Notes: generated by a model from the letters alone, not told the origin. A stretch of 64,000 bases of DNA from Rutidosis leptorrhynchoides (GCF_046630445.1 NC_092335.1:38140001-38204000), one strand, 5' to 3'; counted from the first letter of the stretch, positions 10,436 to 22,966 are shown. Translations and numbers: made by a program.

Positions 10436-13400
10436 TGTGAAGACCCGTCCTAATCCATCCGGACGAAGTCCATATCGATTATAAACGATTCACAACAGTT
10501 GATTACATCGCGAGGTACTTGACATCTATATGATACATTTTACAAACATTGCATTCGTTTTTGAAAAGACAAAATTTCATTACATCGAAAGTTGACAGAC
10601 ATGCATACCATTTCATAATATATCCAACTATAATTGACTTGATAATAATCTTGATGAACTCGACGACTCGAATGCAACGTCTTTTGAAATATGCCATGAA
10701 TGACTCCAAGTAATATCTATAAAATGAGCAAATACACAGCGGAAGATTTCTTTCGTACCTGAGAATAAACATGCTTTAAAGTGTCAACCAAAAGGTTGGT
10801 GAGTTCATTAGTTTAACTTAAACAATCGTTTCCATCATTTTAATAGACCACAAGATTTCAGATTTCCATTTCTCATAAACATACGTCCCATGCATAGAGA
10901 CAAAAATATCATTCATATGGATTGAACACCTGGTAACCGACATTAACAATATGCATATATAAGAATATCCCCATCATTCCGGGATCCTCCTTCGGACATG
11001 ATATAAATTTCGAAGTACTAAAACATCCGGTACTTTGGATGGGGCTTGTTGGGCCCGATAGATCTATCTTTAGGATTCGCGTCAATTAGGGTGTCTGTTC
11101 CCTAATTCTTAGATTACCAGACTTAATAAAAAGGGGCATATTCGACTTCGATAATCCAACCATAGAATGTAGTTTCACGTACTTGTGTCAATTTCGTAAA
11201 ACAGTTATAAAAGTTGCGCATGTATTCTCAGCCCAAAAATATAAAGGGTAAAAAGGCAAATGAAACTCACGATACTGTATTTTGTAGTAAAAATACATAT
11301 GACGTCATTGAACAATGCAGGGTTGGCCTCGGATTCACGAACCTATATCAATTGTGTATATATTAATACGTATAATGTAAGTTACAAAATTTCATTTATT
11401 AATATGTATTATTTATATATTATAGTTTTGTAGAATTTATTCTAACCTTTATTTTAAAACGTATACTTATATTATATTTTATATATATATATATCGATTT
11501 TATGTATATATATCTATAATGATTTACGTTTATATAAATAGTGACATTAATATATTTATATACATATATTTGTGGTTAGTATTGTATTTATGAAATTTTA
11601 TTAGTTTGTTATGTGAATTATTAATACAATCCTAGTATATACCATAAGTATATATATATAGTGTACAAAAGATTTATTTGTTAAAATAATAATTTAGATA
11701 ATAATGATTTACTAATAATAATAATAATTTTATTAATAATGATAATACTAAGAGCAAAAAAAATGAAAATGATAACTGTTAATGATACTAATAATAATAA
11801 CTCTAAAATAATATTAATACTAATACCATACTTATGTTAATAATAAGGGTTCTAATATTTATAAAATGATAAATGATAATCATAATAATACTAGTAAATA
11901 TTAATGATGATACTGATAAATACGATATTATTAATTGTAAATGTACTGATGATACTATTATTTATAAACCGGTACAAATTCTAATATTGATGATAATAAT
12001 ATATTTTTATTTCCTTCATAATAATAATAATGATAATCATAATCATAATCCTAATGATGATAAAATACTAAAATGATAAGTTTATTACTAATAATAATAT
12101 TATTAATACCTATCATAATAATAATAGTAATGTCTATAATACTTTCAAATATGATAACAAGTATGATACTAATAATAACAATAACAATAACAATCAAAAC
12201 AATCACAATAATAATAATAATACTAATAATAATTAATATATAATAACAATAATAAAATTAGAAAAGAAAACTACCTCACATGAAAAGAGTTTCAAAAAAA
12301 AAAAAAAAGAAACTACCGTCCTCTGGACTCGATCTCGTGACCACATGCTCACACGCAAACACTCTCGACCATCCCACCAATTCTGATTCTCTGTACTAAT
12401 ATCGAATTTAAATTTTATATATAAACTGTTTTTCTTCTATTCCTCTTCTTCTCCACAAGTCTCATGGATTCAAAAAAAACATCAATAACCAAAAAAAAAA
12501 ATCGGGGTTCCCTTTAAAGCTTCAAAACATTACAGAAAAAAAAATAATTTGAGTTCTAAAATAAAATAAAAAAAATACTAAAGGCCTACTGCAGCGTCGG
12601 TTCTTGGAACAAAAAAAAAATTGATTTCGTAATAGATAACATTATAGATAATGTTTATAATACGAAATAGTTTTCTAAACATGTATAAAAACTACTGGAA
12701 TCGTCAATTTGATCAGAAACATATACACGAACGCGAATTTGTCTCAAGAACAATTGTTGACTTTTTTTAAACTAAACTTTGACTTCAAAATTCAAGATCG
12801 ATATAAAGATTTGAGAGTTGAGATTTTGCAGATAGATTCAAAGAAAGATTTCTAACCTTTCTGCATTTTTAGATTTTGAAACTTTATTCGAAATTGAATT
12901 AAGAGAAAAAAAAATTGGAGCGTGCAGAGAAGAAAAAAAAAAATATCGCTGTGCTCTTTAATCCCATTGGATTTCCTTTTTATTTGATTTGCAATTATAC
13001 ATAATCATGTTGTAATAATAGAGATCGGTTGATAAAAAATGGAGAAAATGTCAACACAGGTTCACGAGTTGGGAGCAGGAAAGAAACAAAAAAAATAATA
13101 ATAATAGAGATAAAGGATACAGAGGTCAAGCGTATAATATAGATCCCTACTGTTTTTTTTTTAATTAATAATAATAATATATAATAACAATACTATTAAT
13201 ATCTAATAATATTAATAAAATTAATAATAATGATAAATATAATATTAATGATAATAATAATTGTAAAAATGATAATAATAATAATAATAATAATACCATA
13301 CTAATTATGATAATATTAATATTTTATCGATAATAATAATATTAGTAATAATAATCTAATTTATACATCCAATTTCATCTTTATATGATATAAAGTGATA

Positions 13401-14221
13401 TTATGAATACAAATATTGATATCTGACGATACAAATAACATTACTACAACAACTATATTTGTATTTAAATTTAATTTATTAATATCATCTATTATTATGT
13501 AATATTTAATAATTATGTAATATGTATTGTAACATATACTGAATATTATATATTTATGCATTTTAATATAAATATATTATAATATTTATTTACATACTAA
13601 TTATATTATACTTATGTATGTAATTATGAAAAATATAAATGTTTTATATATGTAAGTATTATATATATTTATTAAAATAGTACATTATTTCATCATAGAT
13701 ATATTATAAATTTCTACATATACATAATATAATAATTATGTATAAAATCATATATATATATATAGTTATATTTATGTATATATGTATACTACCATATATA
13801 TAAAATCATGTTTTAAATGTTGAGTAGATGATTAATTATGTATATTAAACAATTAACTACAAAGTATAACATTGTACATTTAATATTTTGATAACGTTGG
13901 TAAAATATGTTTGAATCATTTATATACAATATACTATATATATTCAAAATGAAAATCTTTAGTTATTAAATGTTATCTTTTATAATAACAAAATTACTTA
14001 ATAGTTCATTAATACTAATATAATTAGTTTTATATATAATTATTTATATTTACATTCTTAGTTACAATTAAAGGTTCGTGAATCGTCGGAAATAGTTAAA
14101 GGTCAAATGTTATCATGAAATAGTTCAAACATAATGAGACTCGGTTTAATAGACTTTGCTTATCGAGTCGAATCATATAAGATTATGTTTAAATTTGGTC
14201 GGAAATTCCCGGGTCATCACA
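10436..14221 (-). repeat. Element B 5' LTR
   Basis: 3786 bp, nearly identical to 2435-6220. Differences noticed are one G/A near 12552, one T/A near 12685, one A/G near 14202, and changes in A-run and TA-run length near 12940 and 13755. The target duplicate CCAAG follows at 14222-14226. Confidence 0.93.
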
Positions 14222-14226
14222 CCAAG

Positions 14227-16315
14227 CTACAGGGAAGTATGCCAGTGGTACAACTCAACGTAGAACATATTTTTCAGTTACTTGTGTCTATATCGTAAAA
14301 CATAAAATACATGTATTCTCATCCCGAAATATTTAGAGTTTAAAAGTGGGACTATATACTCACTCTTGTCTTGATGATATAAATAATTTGACTCGGTCTT
14401 CCGGTTGATATCACGAACCTATCCATATATAATATATCAATATGTTTTCATTTTTAAACAAACGTTATAAATATATACTTGTTATACTTTTAATACTTTG
14501 GATAATTCCTTAGTCCGTAGTTAGCAGTCCGATGTTAGTAATTCAATTTTAATGGTTCATTTTTAGATGTTTAATATACCCGCAATAAACAAAACCCCCA
14601 ACGAAATAAATAAAATCCCATCGTATATGTATTGGTCGAGATTAATCTTGACCCATGGTACCGGTGTTGTCAAATGACGTGTTGCGTACATAAAGTACCG
14701 GTGTTGTCAAATGACGTGTTGCGTACAATCATGGGATCTTATGATTAATCTTCTCGTGTTGCTTACGGGTGATCCTGAACCATATGAAATTGAATTATGA
14801 GTACATATATATAAAATATCATGTTATCTTAGAAATATGTGATTTATATCATTTTTTTCCAATTGATCCCGTAGTTGAAATGATCTAGGACAACCAATTT
14901 TGTTTCGGTCATAGTTTCTTCGTTACAAATCCGTTTTCGTTGATTCAAATTGCCATCTTCTTGGATCGAGTTCTTCTTTAAGACTATGAACTGTAAATAC
15001 CTTGGTTTGTATTCAAAATCATACGGCATAAGTGAAACATTAGTGAAACATATGAAGTTAAACATTTTTGTTACAACAAAATCATTTAATGACCATTTTT
15101 CTAAAAATACTTGTACTTTGAAAAACCAAGTTTTACCTTGTTAAATTAGCATATACATAAGTTATATTACAGGTCTTGAAGTATTTTAAAAGTTAAGTTA
15201 GAAGGATCTATTTAGTTTGCAAACAAGTTTGAAAACATTCAAACTATGTTCTTGTTGTTAAACTTTTGTACCACAAAATAAGATAGCTATATATATATGA
15301 ATCGAAGAAGGTTATGAACATAGATTCTACCTCAAGTTCCTTGGATTAGGTTGCTGTAAAAGAGGAGTAAGAAGCTAGAATCAAAAGGGTGATAGAAGTG
15401 GATGAAAGATTGGAAGTAAGTTGGTGTTCTTGGAAGGATTTCTTGAAGTGTTTTTGTATGGTTTTCTTATGGTGTTTTAGTATGGTTTTTGAAGCTAGAT
15501 TTTCATAGATGTGAGCTGAGATGATTAAGGGGTTTAAGGCTCATAAGTGTGTGTGTTTTAGAGTTAGTGATCTAGTGAAGAAAATGGAAATGAGCATGTA
15601 TATATATACACATATAAAAACGTGATATATAGATACATGATATGTATAACTTTGTTTTGTTACAAATAAGTCTTGATAAATGACTAAAGATGGTTCCCAC
15701 AAGTTGTTATCATGTCCCTTAATCATTCATGGCTGATCATTGGTATTTCCTATTGGTATATACCAATAGTAAATACATCTAGAAGCTAGGTATGATACGA
15801 GTACAAATACTCTAGGTATACGTATAGAAATTTTGTGAAAAATGGAATGAGGATTCAAATATAGCTATCTTTTGTGAATACACTTATATGGTTTTATGTA
15901 TTTAAGTCTTTAAAAGTGATTAAATACATTACTTATACGATATATGTATAACATTATAAGTCTTAAGTATTTATGTCAAATAACGTTACGTATAGTTATC
16001 GTTTTGAAAACTTAAGTTAGTAGTTTCAAAATATACTTGTAACTTGTTGTTATTAATACAAAATGAGATATTAAAACATTCATTAATCATGTTAAATATG
16101 TATATATACATGTATATACACAAACGTATAATTATCATATATTGTATAGTTCGTGATATCATCAGTCAAACTAGACGATCAAACGTTGTGTAAAACTCTT
16201 TTCGGAAATATAAATCTCGACAATTTGGATTGCTTATCATGTTGGTAAGGTTTAATTTATGTAAATATTAATCTTATAAGTATAGTATGATCGAAAAAAA
16301 ATGCGGGTCGTTACA
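14227..16315 (-). repeat. Element A 5' LTR, proximal (U3-side) part
   Basis: Continuation of the A LTR after B, ending in plus-strand GGGTCGTTACA at 16315. TATA-like GGTATATACC near 15755 (minus-strand use) and the sequence around it resemble the same place in the D LTR (near 32463). Short ORFs at 14844-15144 and 15541-15726 lack any recognisable feature and are not called. Confidence 0.88.
14658..14727. repeat. Tandem duplication of a TGACGTG-containing unit in the A LTR
   Basis: Two head-to-tail copies of a 33-37-bp unit starting GTACCGGTGTTGTC and containing AAATGACGTGTTGCGTACA. TGACGTG is a bZIP (ACGT-core) type site, so this may be a duplicated enhancer. Confidence 0.75.
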
Positions 16316-18373
16316 GCCGGGTACTATCGTAGATTCATCGAAAACTTCTCTTTGGTTGCACGTCCTCTAACCGCATTGACTCACAAGGGAAAGAAATTCA
16401 TTTGGGCGACCGAACATGAATCCGCATTCCGAATTTTGAAAACGAAGCTAACCACCGCTCCTATCTTGTCACTTCCCGAAGGCAATGATGACTTTGTTGT
16501 ATATTGTGATGCCTCGAAACATGGTTTTGGGTGTGTATTGATGCAACGAACGAAAGTCATTGCTTATGCTTCTCGACAACTCAAAATTCATGAACGAAAC
16601 TATACGACACATGATCTCGAACTCGGAGCCGTTGTCTTTGCACTTAAAATGTGGAGACACTATCTTTATGGAACCAAGAGTACTATCTTTACCGACCACA
16701 AAAGCCTCCAACACATTTTCGATCAAAAGCAACTAAACATGAGACAACGAAGGTGGATTGAAACCTTAAACGATTACGATTGCGAGCTTCGTTACCATCC
16801 CGGGAAGGCAAATGTAGTAGCCGATGCTTTAAGTCGAAAAGAAAGAGCGGTGCCTCTTCGTGTCCGAGCCTTAAACATCACCATCCACACAAACCTTAAT
16901 AGCCAAATTCGGGTAGCCCAAGATGAGGCTCTCAAGGATGAAAACCTTTCACACGAGCTCTTGAACATTCTCGTCTCTCGATTCGAAATTAGGGAGACCG
17001 GACTCCGATATTACGCCGGAAGGATTTGGGTGCCTAGTTATGGGGACCTACGAAGCCTTATTTTAGATGAAGCCCATAAGTCACGATACTCGATTCACCC
17101 CGGTGCCAATAAGATGTACCACGACCTTAAACAACTATATTGGTGGCCGAACATCAAAAGGGACGTAGCTACTTATGTTTCCAAGTGTTTGACATGTTCC
17201 AAAGTCAAAGCCGAACACCAAAGACCGTCCGGACTACTTCAACAACCCGAAATCCCGCAATGGAAGTGGGAAAGGATAACGATGGATTTTATCACAAAAC
17301 TACCAAAAACGACGGGCGGTTATGATACCATTTGGGTTATTGTTGACCGTCTCACCAAATCCGCACACTTCCTTGCCATGAAAGAAACGGACAAAATGGA
17401 GAAACTTGCACAACTTTACATTAAGGAGATCGTAGCCCGACACGGTGTACCTTTATCGATTATCTCCGACCGAGATGGTCGTTTCGTTTCTAGATTTTGG
17501 CGTACATTGCAAGAAGCGTTGGGAACGCGTTTAGACATGAGCACCGCATATCATCCTCAAACCGATGGACAAAGCGAACGTACAATTCAAACCTTAGAGG
17601 ACATGTTACGAGCTTGCGTGGTTGATTTCGGAAAAGCTTGGGACAAGCACTTACCTCTCGCCGAGTTCTCTTACAACAATAGTTATCACGCGAGTATTAA
17701 AGCCGCACCTTTTGAAGCGCTATATGGCCGCAAATGTCGTTCACCTCTTTGTTGGGTCGAGGTAGGCGACGTGCAAATCACCGGACCCGAACTCATTCAC
17801 GAAACCACCGAGAAAATCGTTCAAATCCGAGATAGGCTTAGGACGGCCCGAAGTCGTCAAAAGAGCTATACCGACAAACGACGCAACGATCTTGAATTTC
17901 AAGTCGGTGACCGAGTAATGTTAAAAGTCGCACCTTGGAAGGGTGTAATCCGTTTTGGGAAACGCGGGAAGCTAAATCCGCGGTATATTGGTCCTTTCGA
18001 AATCTTGGAACGCATTGGAACCGTTGCTTATCGTTTAGATCTTCCGCCTCAATTGAACTCCGTTCATCCTACCTTCCATGTATCTAACTTGAAAAAGTGT
18101 CTTGCCGAACCCGATATCGTCGTCCCTCTCGAAGAACTTACTATTGATGACAAACTTCATTTTGTGGAGGAACCGGTTGAAATTGTGGACACCTCCGTCA
18201 AGACATTGAAACAAAGCCGAATTCCGATTGTCAAGGTTCGTTGGAATGCCAAAAGAGGACCCGAGTTTACTTGGGAAAGACAAGATCAAATGCAAAGGAA
18301 GTATCCTCATCTATTCGTGAATTCGGAAACGCAAGATCTCGAGGAAGAAACAACGACTACTACGCCTACTTAA
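16316..18373 (+). CDS. pol: Element C pol, C-terminal part: RNase H, integrase and chromodomain-like tail
   Basis: Open frame of about 685 codons that begins in the connection after reverse transcriptase ([11 protein letters not shown]). An upstream ATG at 16301 belongs to the LTR of A, so the reading before 16316 is spurious. RNase H is intact, with D, E and D in VYCDASKHG (about residue 70 counted from 16301), [10 protein letters not shown] (about 107) and [10 protein letters not shown] (about 132). Integrase has the zinc-binding HHCC region (about 259-299, ending CLTCS) and a complete DD35E set: MDFITK (D329), SDRDGRF (D390), DGQSERT (E426). The tail [19 protein letters not shown] resembles the chromodomain of Tekay/Del-type chromoviruses, thought to direct insertion into heterochromatin. 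Stop at 18371-18373. No lesion seen in this part. Confidence 0.93.
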   Translation, partial: AGYYRRFIENFSLVARPLTALTHKGKKFIWATEHESAFRILKTKLTTAPILSLPEGNDDFVVYCDASKHGFGCVLMQRTKVIAYASRQLKIHERNYTTHDLELGAVVFALKMWRHYLYGTKSTIFTDHKSLQHIFDQKQLNMRQRRWIETLNDYDCELRYHPGKANVVADALSRKERAVPLRVRALNITIHTNLNSQIRVAQDEALKDENLSHELLNILVSRFEIRETGLRYYAGRIWVPSYGDLRSLILDEAHKSRYSIHPGANKMYHDLKQLYWWPNIKRDVATYVSKCLTCSKVKAEHQRPSGLLQQPEIPQWKWERITMDFITKLPKTTGGYDTIWVIVDRLTKSAHFLAMKETDKMEKLAQLYIKEIVARHGVPLSIISDRDGRFVSRFWRTLQEALGTRLDMSTAYHPQTDGQSERTIQTLEDMLRACVVDFGKAWDKHLPLAEFSYNNSYHASIKAAPFEALYGRKCRSPLCWVEVGDVQITGPELIHETTEKIVQIRDRLRTARSRQKSYTDKRRNDLEFQVGDRVMLKVAPWKGVIRFGKRGKLNPRYIGPFEILERIGTVAYRLDLPPQLNSVHPTFHVSNLKKCLAEPDIVVPLEELTIDDKLHFVEEPVEIVDTSVKTLKQSRIPIVKVRWNAKRGPEFTWERQDQMQRKYPHLFVNSETQDLEEETTTTTPT

Positions 18374-18408
18374 ATTTCGGGACGAAATTTCTTTTAAGGT
18401 GTAGGTAA
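18374..18408 (+). promoter_or_regulatory. Element C polypurine tract
   Basis: TTTCGGGACGAAATTTC followed by TTTTAAGGTGTAGGTAA directly before the LTR start TGTAACATCC at 18409; the plus-strand primer site. Confidence 0.7.
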
Positions 18409-20689
18409 TGTAACATCCCGCCTTTTTTCCGTTTACTTTTCCGTTTAACTATTTAAGTTCCGTTATATGTTTATAACACATCTCGTTAATACGCGTTTGA
18501 ATTATCTCGGTTAGGTAATTCCCGTACCCGTTTCCTAAATTAAGGGACTAAAGTTGCCAAATGGAGAAAGAGATGACTAGGTCAACTAGTCAACTCTTTC
18601 CTCTCCATTCATTTTATCACCTCCCAAATAATACTTCACCTTTTTCTCTCAAAACCCTCAAACCTTCAATCATCATCCAAATTCGTTCAAGAAGGATTCG
18701 ATCAAAACAAATAGCATATTTGAACTCCTCGTGATCTCCTCTTCGTTTCCATACCGATTTCATCAATTTTGGGTAACTTTCTAAAATCACTAATTCTTGT
18801 GTTCTTGAGATTTTTAAGTTATAAGGTTGTTAATTAGTGTCTATGGCTCGAGTCTAGTTTGTTTATGTGATTTGTATGCTCGTTTTTGATATTTTGATGT
18901 AACTAGTTCATATTGAAAGAATGCTTGCTTAATCTTGAGTTTTAGGTGTTCATATGTTGTTGAATGATGAAAGTTCATGTTTTAATTGTGTTCCTAGCAT
19001 CACTAGCTTCAAATTGGTATGTAGGTTGACATGGATTAGTTTCATATGCAAGATTGTTGAATTTGTGATTTTGGATTAGGGTTTGATGAGCTTTACATGA
19101 ACTTTTGATGCGTCAAATGCTATGAGATATTGTTGTTAAGTGTTTTGTTGCAATGTGTGTTTGATTACCTTCGAAACGGCATAAAATACATGTAAATTGG
19201 TTGCCCGAATCATAAAATGCGTTTTTGGAACTTAAACTTTGATTATGAATGTTTAATTACGGTTTTTGGTTATTGTAAGTGGAAGTTTGATTGATGAAAT
19301 GTGCTTAGTTGTATTCCTCGTCAAATTACCTTTCCAACGATATATAATAGGCATTATAAGTGTTTGCGGGTCAAGAGTTGGGTTGGAAAAGGTTTTGGCT
19401 CGTGCATACTTGGGAAAAACAGAAACAGACCTGCACAGATGGTGGCGCGGCGCGCCCCTACCCCGCGCGGCGCGCCAAATGGCCTGGCCAGAATTCTGTC
19501 CAACTTGGTCAATTTTTGAATAATGTTTGCTATGCTACGCACCTCCGATTCACATGTAACTTGTCCTAACATGCTCATACATGATTAAGAACCTCAGAAA
19601 AATAGTTCGGGACACGACCCGAACGTGTTGACTTTTTCGTTGACTTTGACCGACCAAGTTTGACTTTTTGTCAAACTTAATCAATTAATTATGCAATCTT
19701 TCTAACATGCTTTTATACTTGTGTCTTGCATAAAACTTGATGATTTGATTCACATGCTATATTAATCGAGTCGTATTGAGCCATAGGACTAATTGAACAT
19801 CTTTGACCCTTCGTGACTATCGTTATTGATACAACCTATTTGTTTAGGTCAAGACTAGCATTGTTCTTTGCACACGTTACTTGTCGAAGTACTTTTTGGT
19901 TCGTGCATACAAGGTGAGATCATAGTCCCACTTTTACTCTTTTAACTTACTTTTGGGATGAGAAAACATAAACGATACTTTTGAACTAAGTGAACACAAG
20001 ACGGGAAAACAAACATTCTACATACGAGTTTAGAACGAAAATCCCCAATCCGATTATCATTAGTTACATCAGATGGTGTAAGCGAGAACTTATGTTATAT
20101 GGCCATATGGGTTTGACAAACCCTCATTCAAACGGTTCGCTACCGTTTACGAATGAAATATATTTTCGGGAACAGTGTTGTTCTAGCACTAATTGATGGG
20201 GTATTCAACGGACGGAACGTTAAGCTTTGATAATTGGGTGCTCGTGAATATTAACTTTTAGAATGTACTATGGCTTTATCGATGTTGCAAATCTTGTGGT
20301 TCAACTTACTATTACTCATTTACTTGTTTAAACCTATGATTTCACCAACGTTTTCGTTGACAGATTCTCTATGTTTTTCTCAGGTCCTTGAACTTAGGTG
20401 ATACATGCTTCCGCTCATACTATTTGATACTTGCATTGGATGTCGAGTATACTTGCATACGTGGAGCGTCTTTTTGACTACTTTTAATCGTGTCGCACGT
20501 GTTTCATACAACTTTAAACATTGTTATGTACTTGTTATGGAAACTACTTTTGTAAACTTTGAAACACCCTTATTTATGAAATGAATGCGACATACTTTTC
20601 GGTCAAACTTTGTTATAAAGACTTACGACCATGTAATGGGACCATACGTAGATGACGCCGTCATTTGACGATTTGTCGGGGTCGCTACA
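18409..20689 (+). repeat. Element C 3' LTR
   Basis: 2281 bp, TG...CA ends. Its pattern of promoter-like and leader blocks (for example the ATGCTTCCGCT near 20406) mirrors the LTR of F and the other elements in reverse orientation. Short ORFs at 19266-19578 overlap the GC-rich palindrome and are not credible genes. Confidence 0.88.
19444..19476. repeat. GC-only inverted repeat (GGCGCGGCGCGCC twice) in the C LTR
   Basis: GGCGCGGCGCGCC at 19444-19456 and GCGCGGCGCGCC at 19465-19476 are separated by CCTACCCC. The block is made almost wholly of G and C in an AT-rich LTR, is dense in CpG, and can fold into hairpins. Confidence 0.8.
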
Positions 20690-21155
20690 AGATGGTGGTT
20701 TGCAGCGGTGGTCAATGTCTCCAGTCAGATACGGCGTTTGAGAAGATGATGGTCAATCAACAATCATCACCATCCCCACCCAGTTCATCTACAAACTTCA
20801 TCATCTCCCTAAAATTTCAACCACCACCACCGTCACCGCCACTCAGGTCACCTGCAACATCTCCGCCGTCACGATGATGATACAACGATGATGTTTTTGT
20901 TCTCTGCAAGTGACTGATTTAGGGTTTATTCTCTTGTTGCTTTGTATGTAATTTGGTTGCTTTGATTTAGGGTTTACTCTTACTTTGTAAATTATTGTGT
21001 TTAATTGGTCTTGAATAATGGGTGGTGATGAGGATGATGAATAGATCATGAAGATGATGAATCCACGAGGAAGATGAAGATGATGATTTATTAAAGGACA
21101 AGATTATTAGAGGAATTTAGGTGAAAGTGTTATGGTTTTGGGTAAAGAATTTGGG
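20690..21155. other. Unassigned sequence between element C and the Mutator-like element
   Basis: Contains (CCA/CAC)n-rich stretches (20760-20840) and GATGATGA repeats (21010-21090). A short Pro/Ser-rich ORF (20665-20877) starts inside the C LTR and is not convincing. It may be the interior of a second Mutator-like element whose right end is at 22866. Confidence 0.4.
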
Positions 21156-21164
21156 GTCTGAAAT

Positions 21165-21520
21165 GACAAAATTGCTGAAATAGTCCCTGTGGTTTGTAGC
21201 AAAATGCTGGTTTCGTCCCTATACTTTTTTTTTGATGGATTTGGCCCCAGTGGTTTGTCAATGTTGCTGATTTAGTCCCTATTGCTGACGGCCGTCAAAA
21301 AATTTTGTTAAATCCAGTCACGTGCCAGACATGTGAGGGTATTTTTGTCCTTTCTTTTCTTTATTGACAATATTGCTGAAATCGTCCCCGTGGTTTATAA
21401 CAAAATTGCAGTAATGGTCCCCATGGTTTGTAACAAAATTGCTGAATCTTTATCTCCAAAAAAATTTTCTTCCTCACCTTCATCTTTATCCCCAATAATT
21501 ATGAACAAGCCCTAAATTTT
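21165..21520 (+). repeat. Left terminal inverted repeat of the MULE
   Basis: Matches the reverse complement of about 22252-22608 through the TTCATCTTTATCC and AATTATGAACAA blocks near its inner end, with scattered mismatches. Confidence 0.85.
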
Positions 21521-22251
21521 TCATTTTATTCAAACACTTTAATTAGCATGGTAAAATCAAACCCACCAAAACATTGAATCAATAAATATACAAACTATAA
21601 ACTCTAAATTATACTCAAATCCATATCAAACACAAAATATACTTCATCTTCTTCTCCAAATCCTTTGTATTGATTATATTGATGTTTTCTATTTGCACTA
21701 ATTAGTTGAAGATGTTATTTTACCTTTGCTGGATAGTCCAGGTTAAAATACGATTCGTACAACCTTTTCTATACCACCAAAATGCAACCCGTCATCTTCA
21801 CCCTACTGTTTTCACCTTCAGTCGCAAATTACCGAATTGATACCTTCAATCGAAAACCGCCGCCACCAAGAAAATAACCACCACCAGATGAACCTCATTC
21901 CGGTGACGACGACAAATCCTTCAGATCTAGTATCAGACAATGATGTTGACAGTATAGATCTCGTGCGATGATGTTGACGGTTCAGGTATCCGACGATTAA
22001 CAGTGTTACTGAACCGTTTTTGGCAAACGAAATTCAAAGTTAAGTATTTAAGATCTGATATTGATACTAAGATGAAAGAATAAACAAATGGTTTTGATTA
22101 AAATTTGTGATTTGTGAAGAATAGATGAGTTGGTGTATTTGATCATATGGTTTTAATTAAATGATAATAAAGCCAATCTCAAACTGATCACAGCAAATAA
22201 ACAACGAATATTATAGATAGATGATTGTTCATAATTTTGTTAGAAAATAAA

Positions 22252-22608
22252 AAAAGATTAGGGTTTGTTCATAATTATTGAGGATAAAGATGAAGGTGAA
22301 GAAGAAAAAAATTTGGGGATAAAGATTTCAGCAATTTTGTTACAAACCATGGGGACCATTACTGCAATTTTGTTACAAACCACAGGGACGATTTCAGCAA
22401 TATTGTCAATAAAGAAAGGAAAGGACAAAAATACCCTCACATGTCTGGCAAGTGACCGGAGTTAACAAAATTTTTTGACGGCCGTCAGCAATAGGGACTA
22501 AATCAGCAACATTGACAAACCACTGGGACCAAATTCATCAAAAAAAAAGCATAGGGACGAAACCAGCATTTTGCTACAAACCACAGGGACTATTTCAGCA
22601 ATTTTGTC
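22252..22608 (-). repeat. Right terminal inverted repeat of the MULE
   Basis: Inverted copy of 21165-21520, ending at the 9-bp target duplicate. Confidence 0.85.
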
Positions 22609-22617
22609 GTCTGAAAT

Positions 22618-22866
22618 AATGAGAAATATATTGAGGATAAAGATGAAGATAAGGGGTGCAAGACTTAAAGGACGGAAAAAGACCGAAATACCCTCACGTG
22701 ATACGCACATGATTCAGGTTAACGGTAAGTTTAGACGGTAATGAGACGGAAGGACGACAGACGTTACTTTTTGAAAGAATAGTGACGACCCCAGTTAAAA
22801 AAAAAAGTTTAAGGACGACCCCAGTGATTTGGGTACAAGTTCAAGGACGACCGGAGTAATTTTGTC
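22618..22866 (-). mobile_element. Terminal fragment of a second Mutator-like element
   Basis: Read on the minus strand from 22866 it begins GACAAAATTACTCCGGTCGT and has subterminal CGTCCTT repeats. Further in it has ATCACGTGAGGGTATTT and TTCATCTTTATCCTCAATA, which match phrases inside the TIR of the neighbouring MULE. No left end is visible, so the MULE at 21165 probably landed inside this older relative, whose other end was displaced by element C. Confidence 0.55.
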
Positions 22867-22966
22867 TTTGCAGAAAGACTAGATGAACTTGGATCCTACG
22901 CTTCATCTGAATTAAGCATATAAAAGCAAAAAAATGTTGGCCTCCTTACAAAAGTTGTAGGGTTAT

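Larger units (their letters stand above)
2435..14221 (-). mobile_element. Element B: complete non-autonomous LTR retrotransposon inserted in the LTR of A
   Basis: Two direct repeats of 3786 bp (2435-6220 and 10436-14221), each starting TGTGAAGACC and ending GGTCATCACA, flank 4215 bp of internal sequence. The 5-bp target duplication CCAAG is present at 2430-2434 and 14222-14226. The primer-binding site (10421-10433) and polypurine tract (next to 6221) place the element on the minus strand. The interior has no gag, protease, RT or integrase, only a decayed leader ORF and an antisense small ORF, so B must use proteins from a partner. The LTRs differ by only about three substitutions that I could find, plus A-run and TA-run length changes, so insertion is recent. 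Leader and PPT sequences resemble those of D, a likely partner lineage. Confidence 0.93.
1..16315 (-). mobile_element. Element A: Ty3/gypsy (chromovirus-like) LTR retrotransposon, 5' end only, interrupted by element B
   Basis: Read on the minus strand, the order is 5' LTR (16315 down to 1756, split by element B), a primer-binding site matching the 3' end of initiator tRNA-Met, an acidic leader ORF, a leader spacer and the first 243 codons of gag at the window edge. The LTR begins TGTAACGACCCG and ends in CA. It inserted in the pol gene of element C, whose coding sequence starts right after position 16315. The rest of gag, pol and the 3' LTR lie left of the window, so its own target duplication cannot be checked. 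Assignment to Ty3/gypsy rests on the gag fold and on similarity to the complete element D. Confidence 0.9.
16316..20689 (+). mobile_element. Element C: Ty3/gypsy chromovirus-like element, 3' part
   Basis: Plus-strand pol from inside the reverse transcriptase end to the C terminus, polypurine tract and a full 3' LTR (18409-20689, TGTAACATCCCG to GGTCGCTACA). The 5' part was separated by insertion of element A at 16315/16316. Because the left half is outside the window, target duplication and LTR age cannot be judged. Confidence 0.92.
21165..22608. mobile_element. Mutator-like DNA transposon (non-autonomous MULE) with 9-bp target duplication
   Basis: A 1444-bp unit with long terminal inverted repeats of about 355 bp, both outer ends reading GACAAAATTGCTGAAATAGT. 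It is flanked by perfect 9-bp direct repeats GTCTGAAAT (21156-21164 and 22609-22617), the hallmark of Mutator-superfamily insertion. The TIRs carry subterminal repeats of GGTTTGTAACAAAATTGC type. No transposase ORF exists; the 725-bp centre is anonymous. TIR-derived ORFs (21333-21515, 22258-22440) are mirror images of each other and not genes. Confidence 0.88.

Noticed and set aside
16301-16315. ATG at 16301 as true start of the C pol ORF
   Set aside because: These bases belong to the LTR of A; the pol frame is cut at the junction and has no natural start here.
19266-19578. Overlapping ORFs around the GC-rich block of the C LTR
   Set aside because: Open only because GC-rich palindromic sequence lacks stops; no conservation argument.
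21333-22440. Two similar 60-codon proteins in opposite orientations
   Set aside because: They are the same TIR sequence of the MULE read from each end.
22875-22925. Plus-strand RLDELGSY reading after a CAG, similar to RLEELGSF of the DUF455 protein
   Set aside because: Only about eight residues, then a stop; no further DUF455 similarity, so chance is likely.
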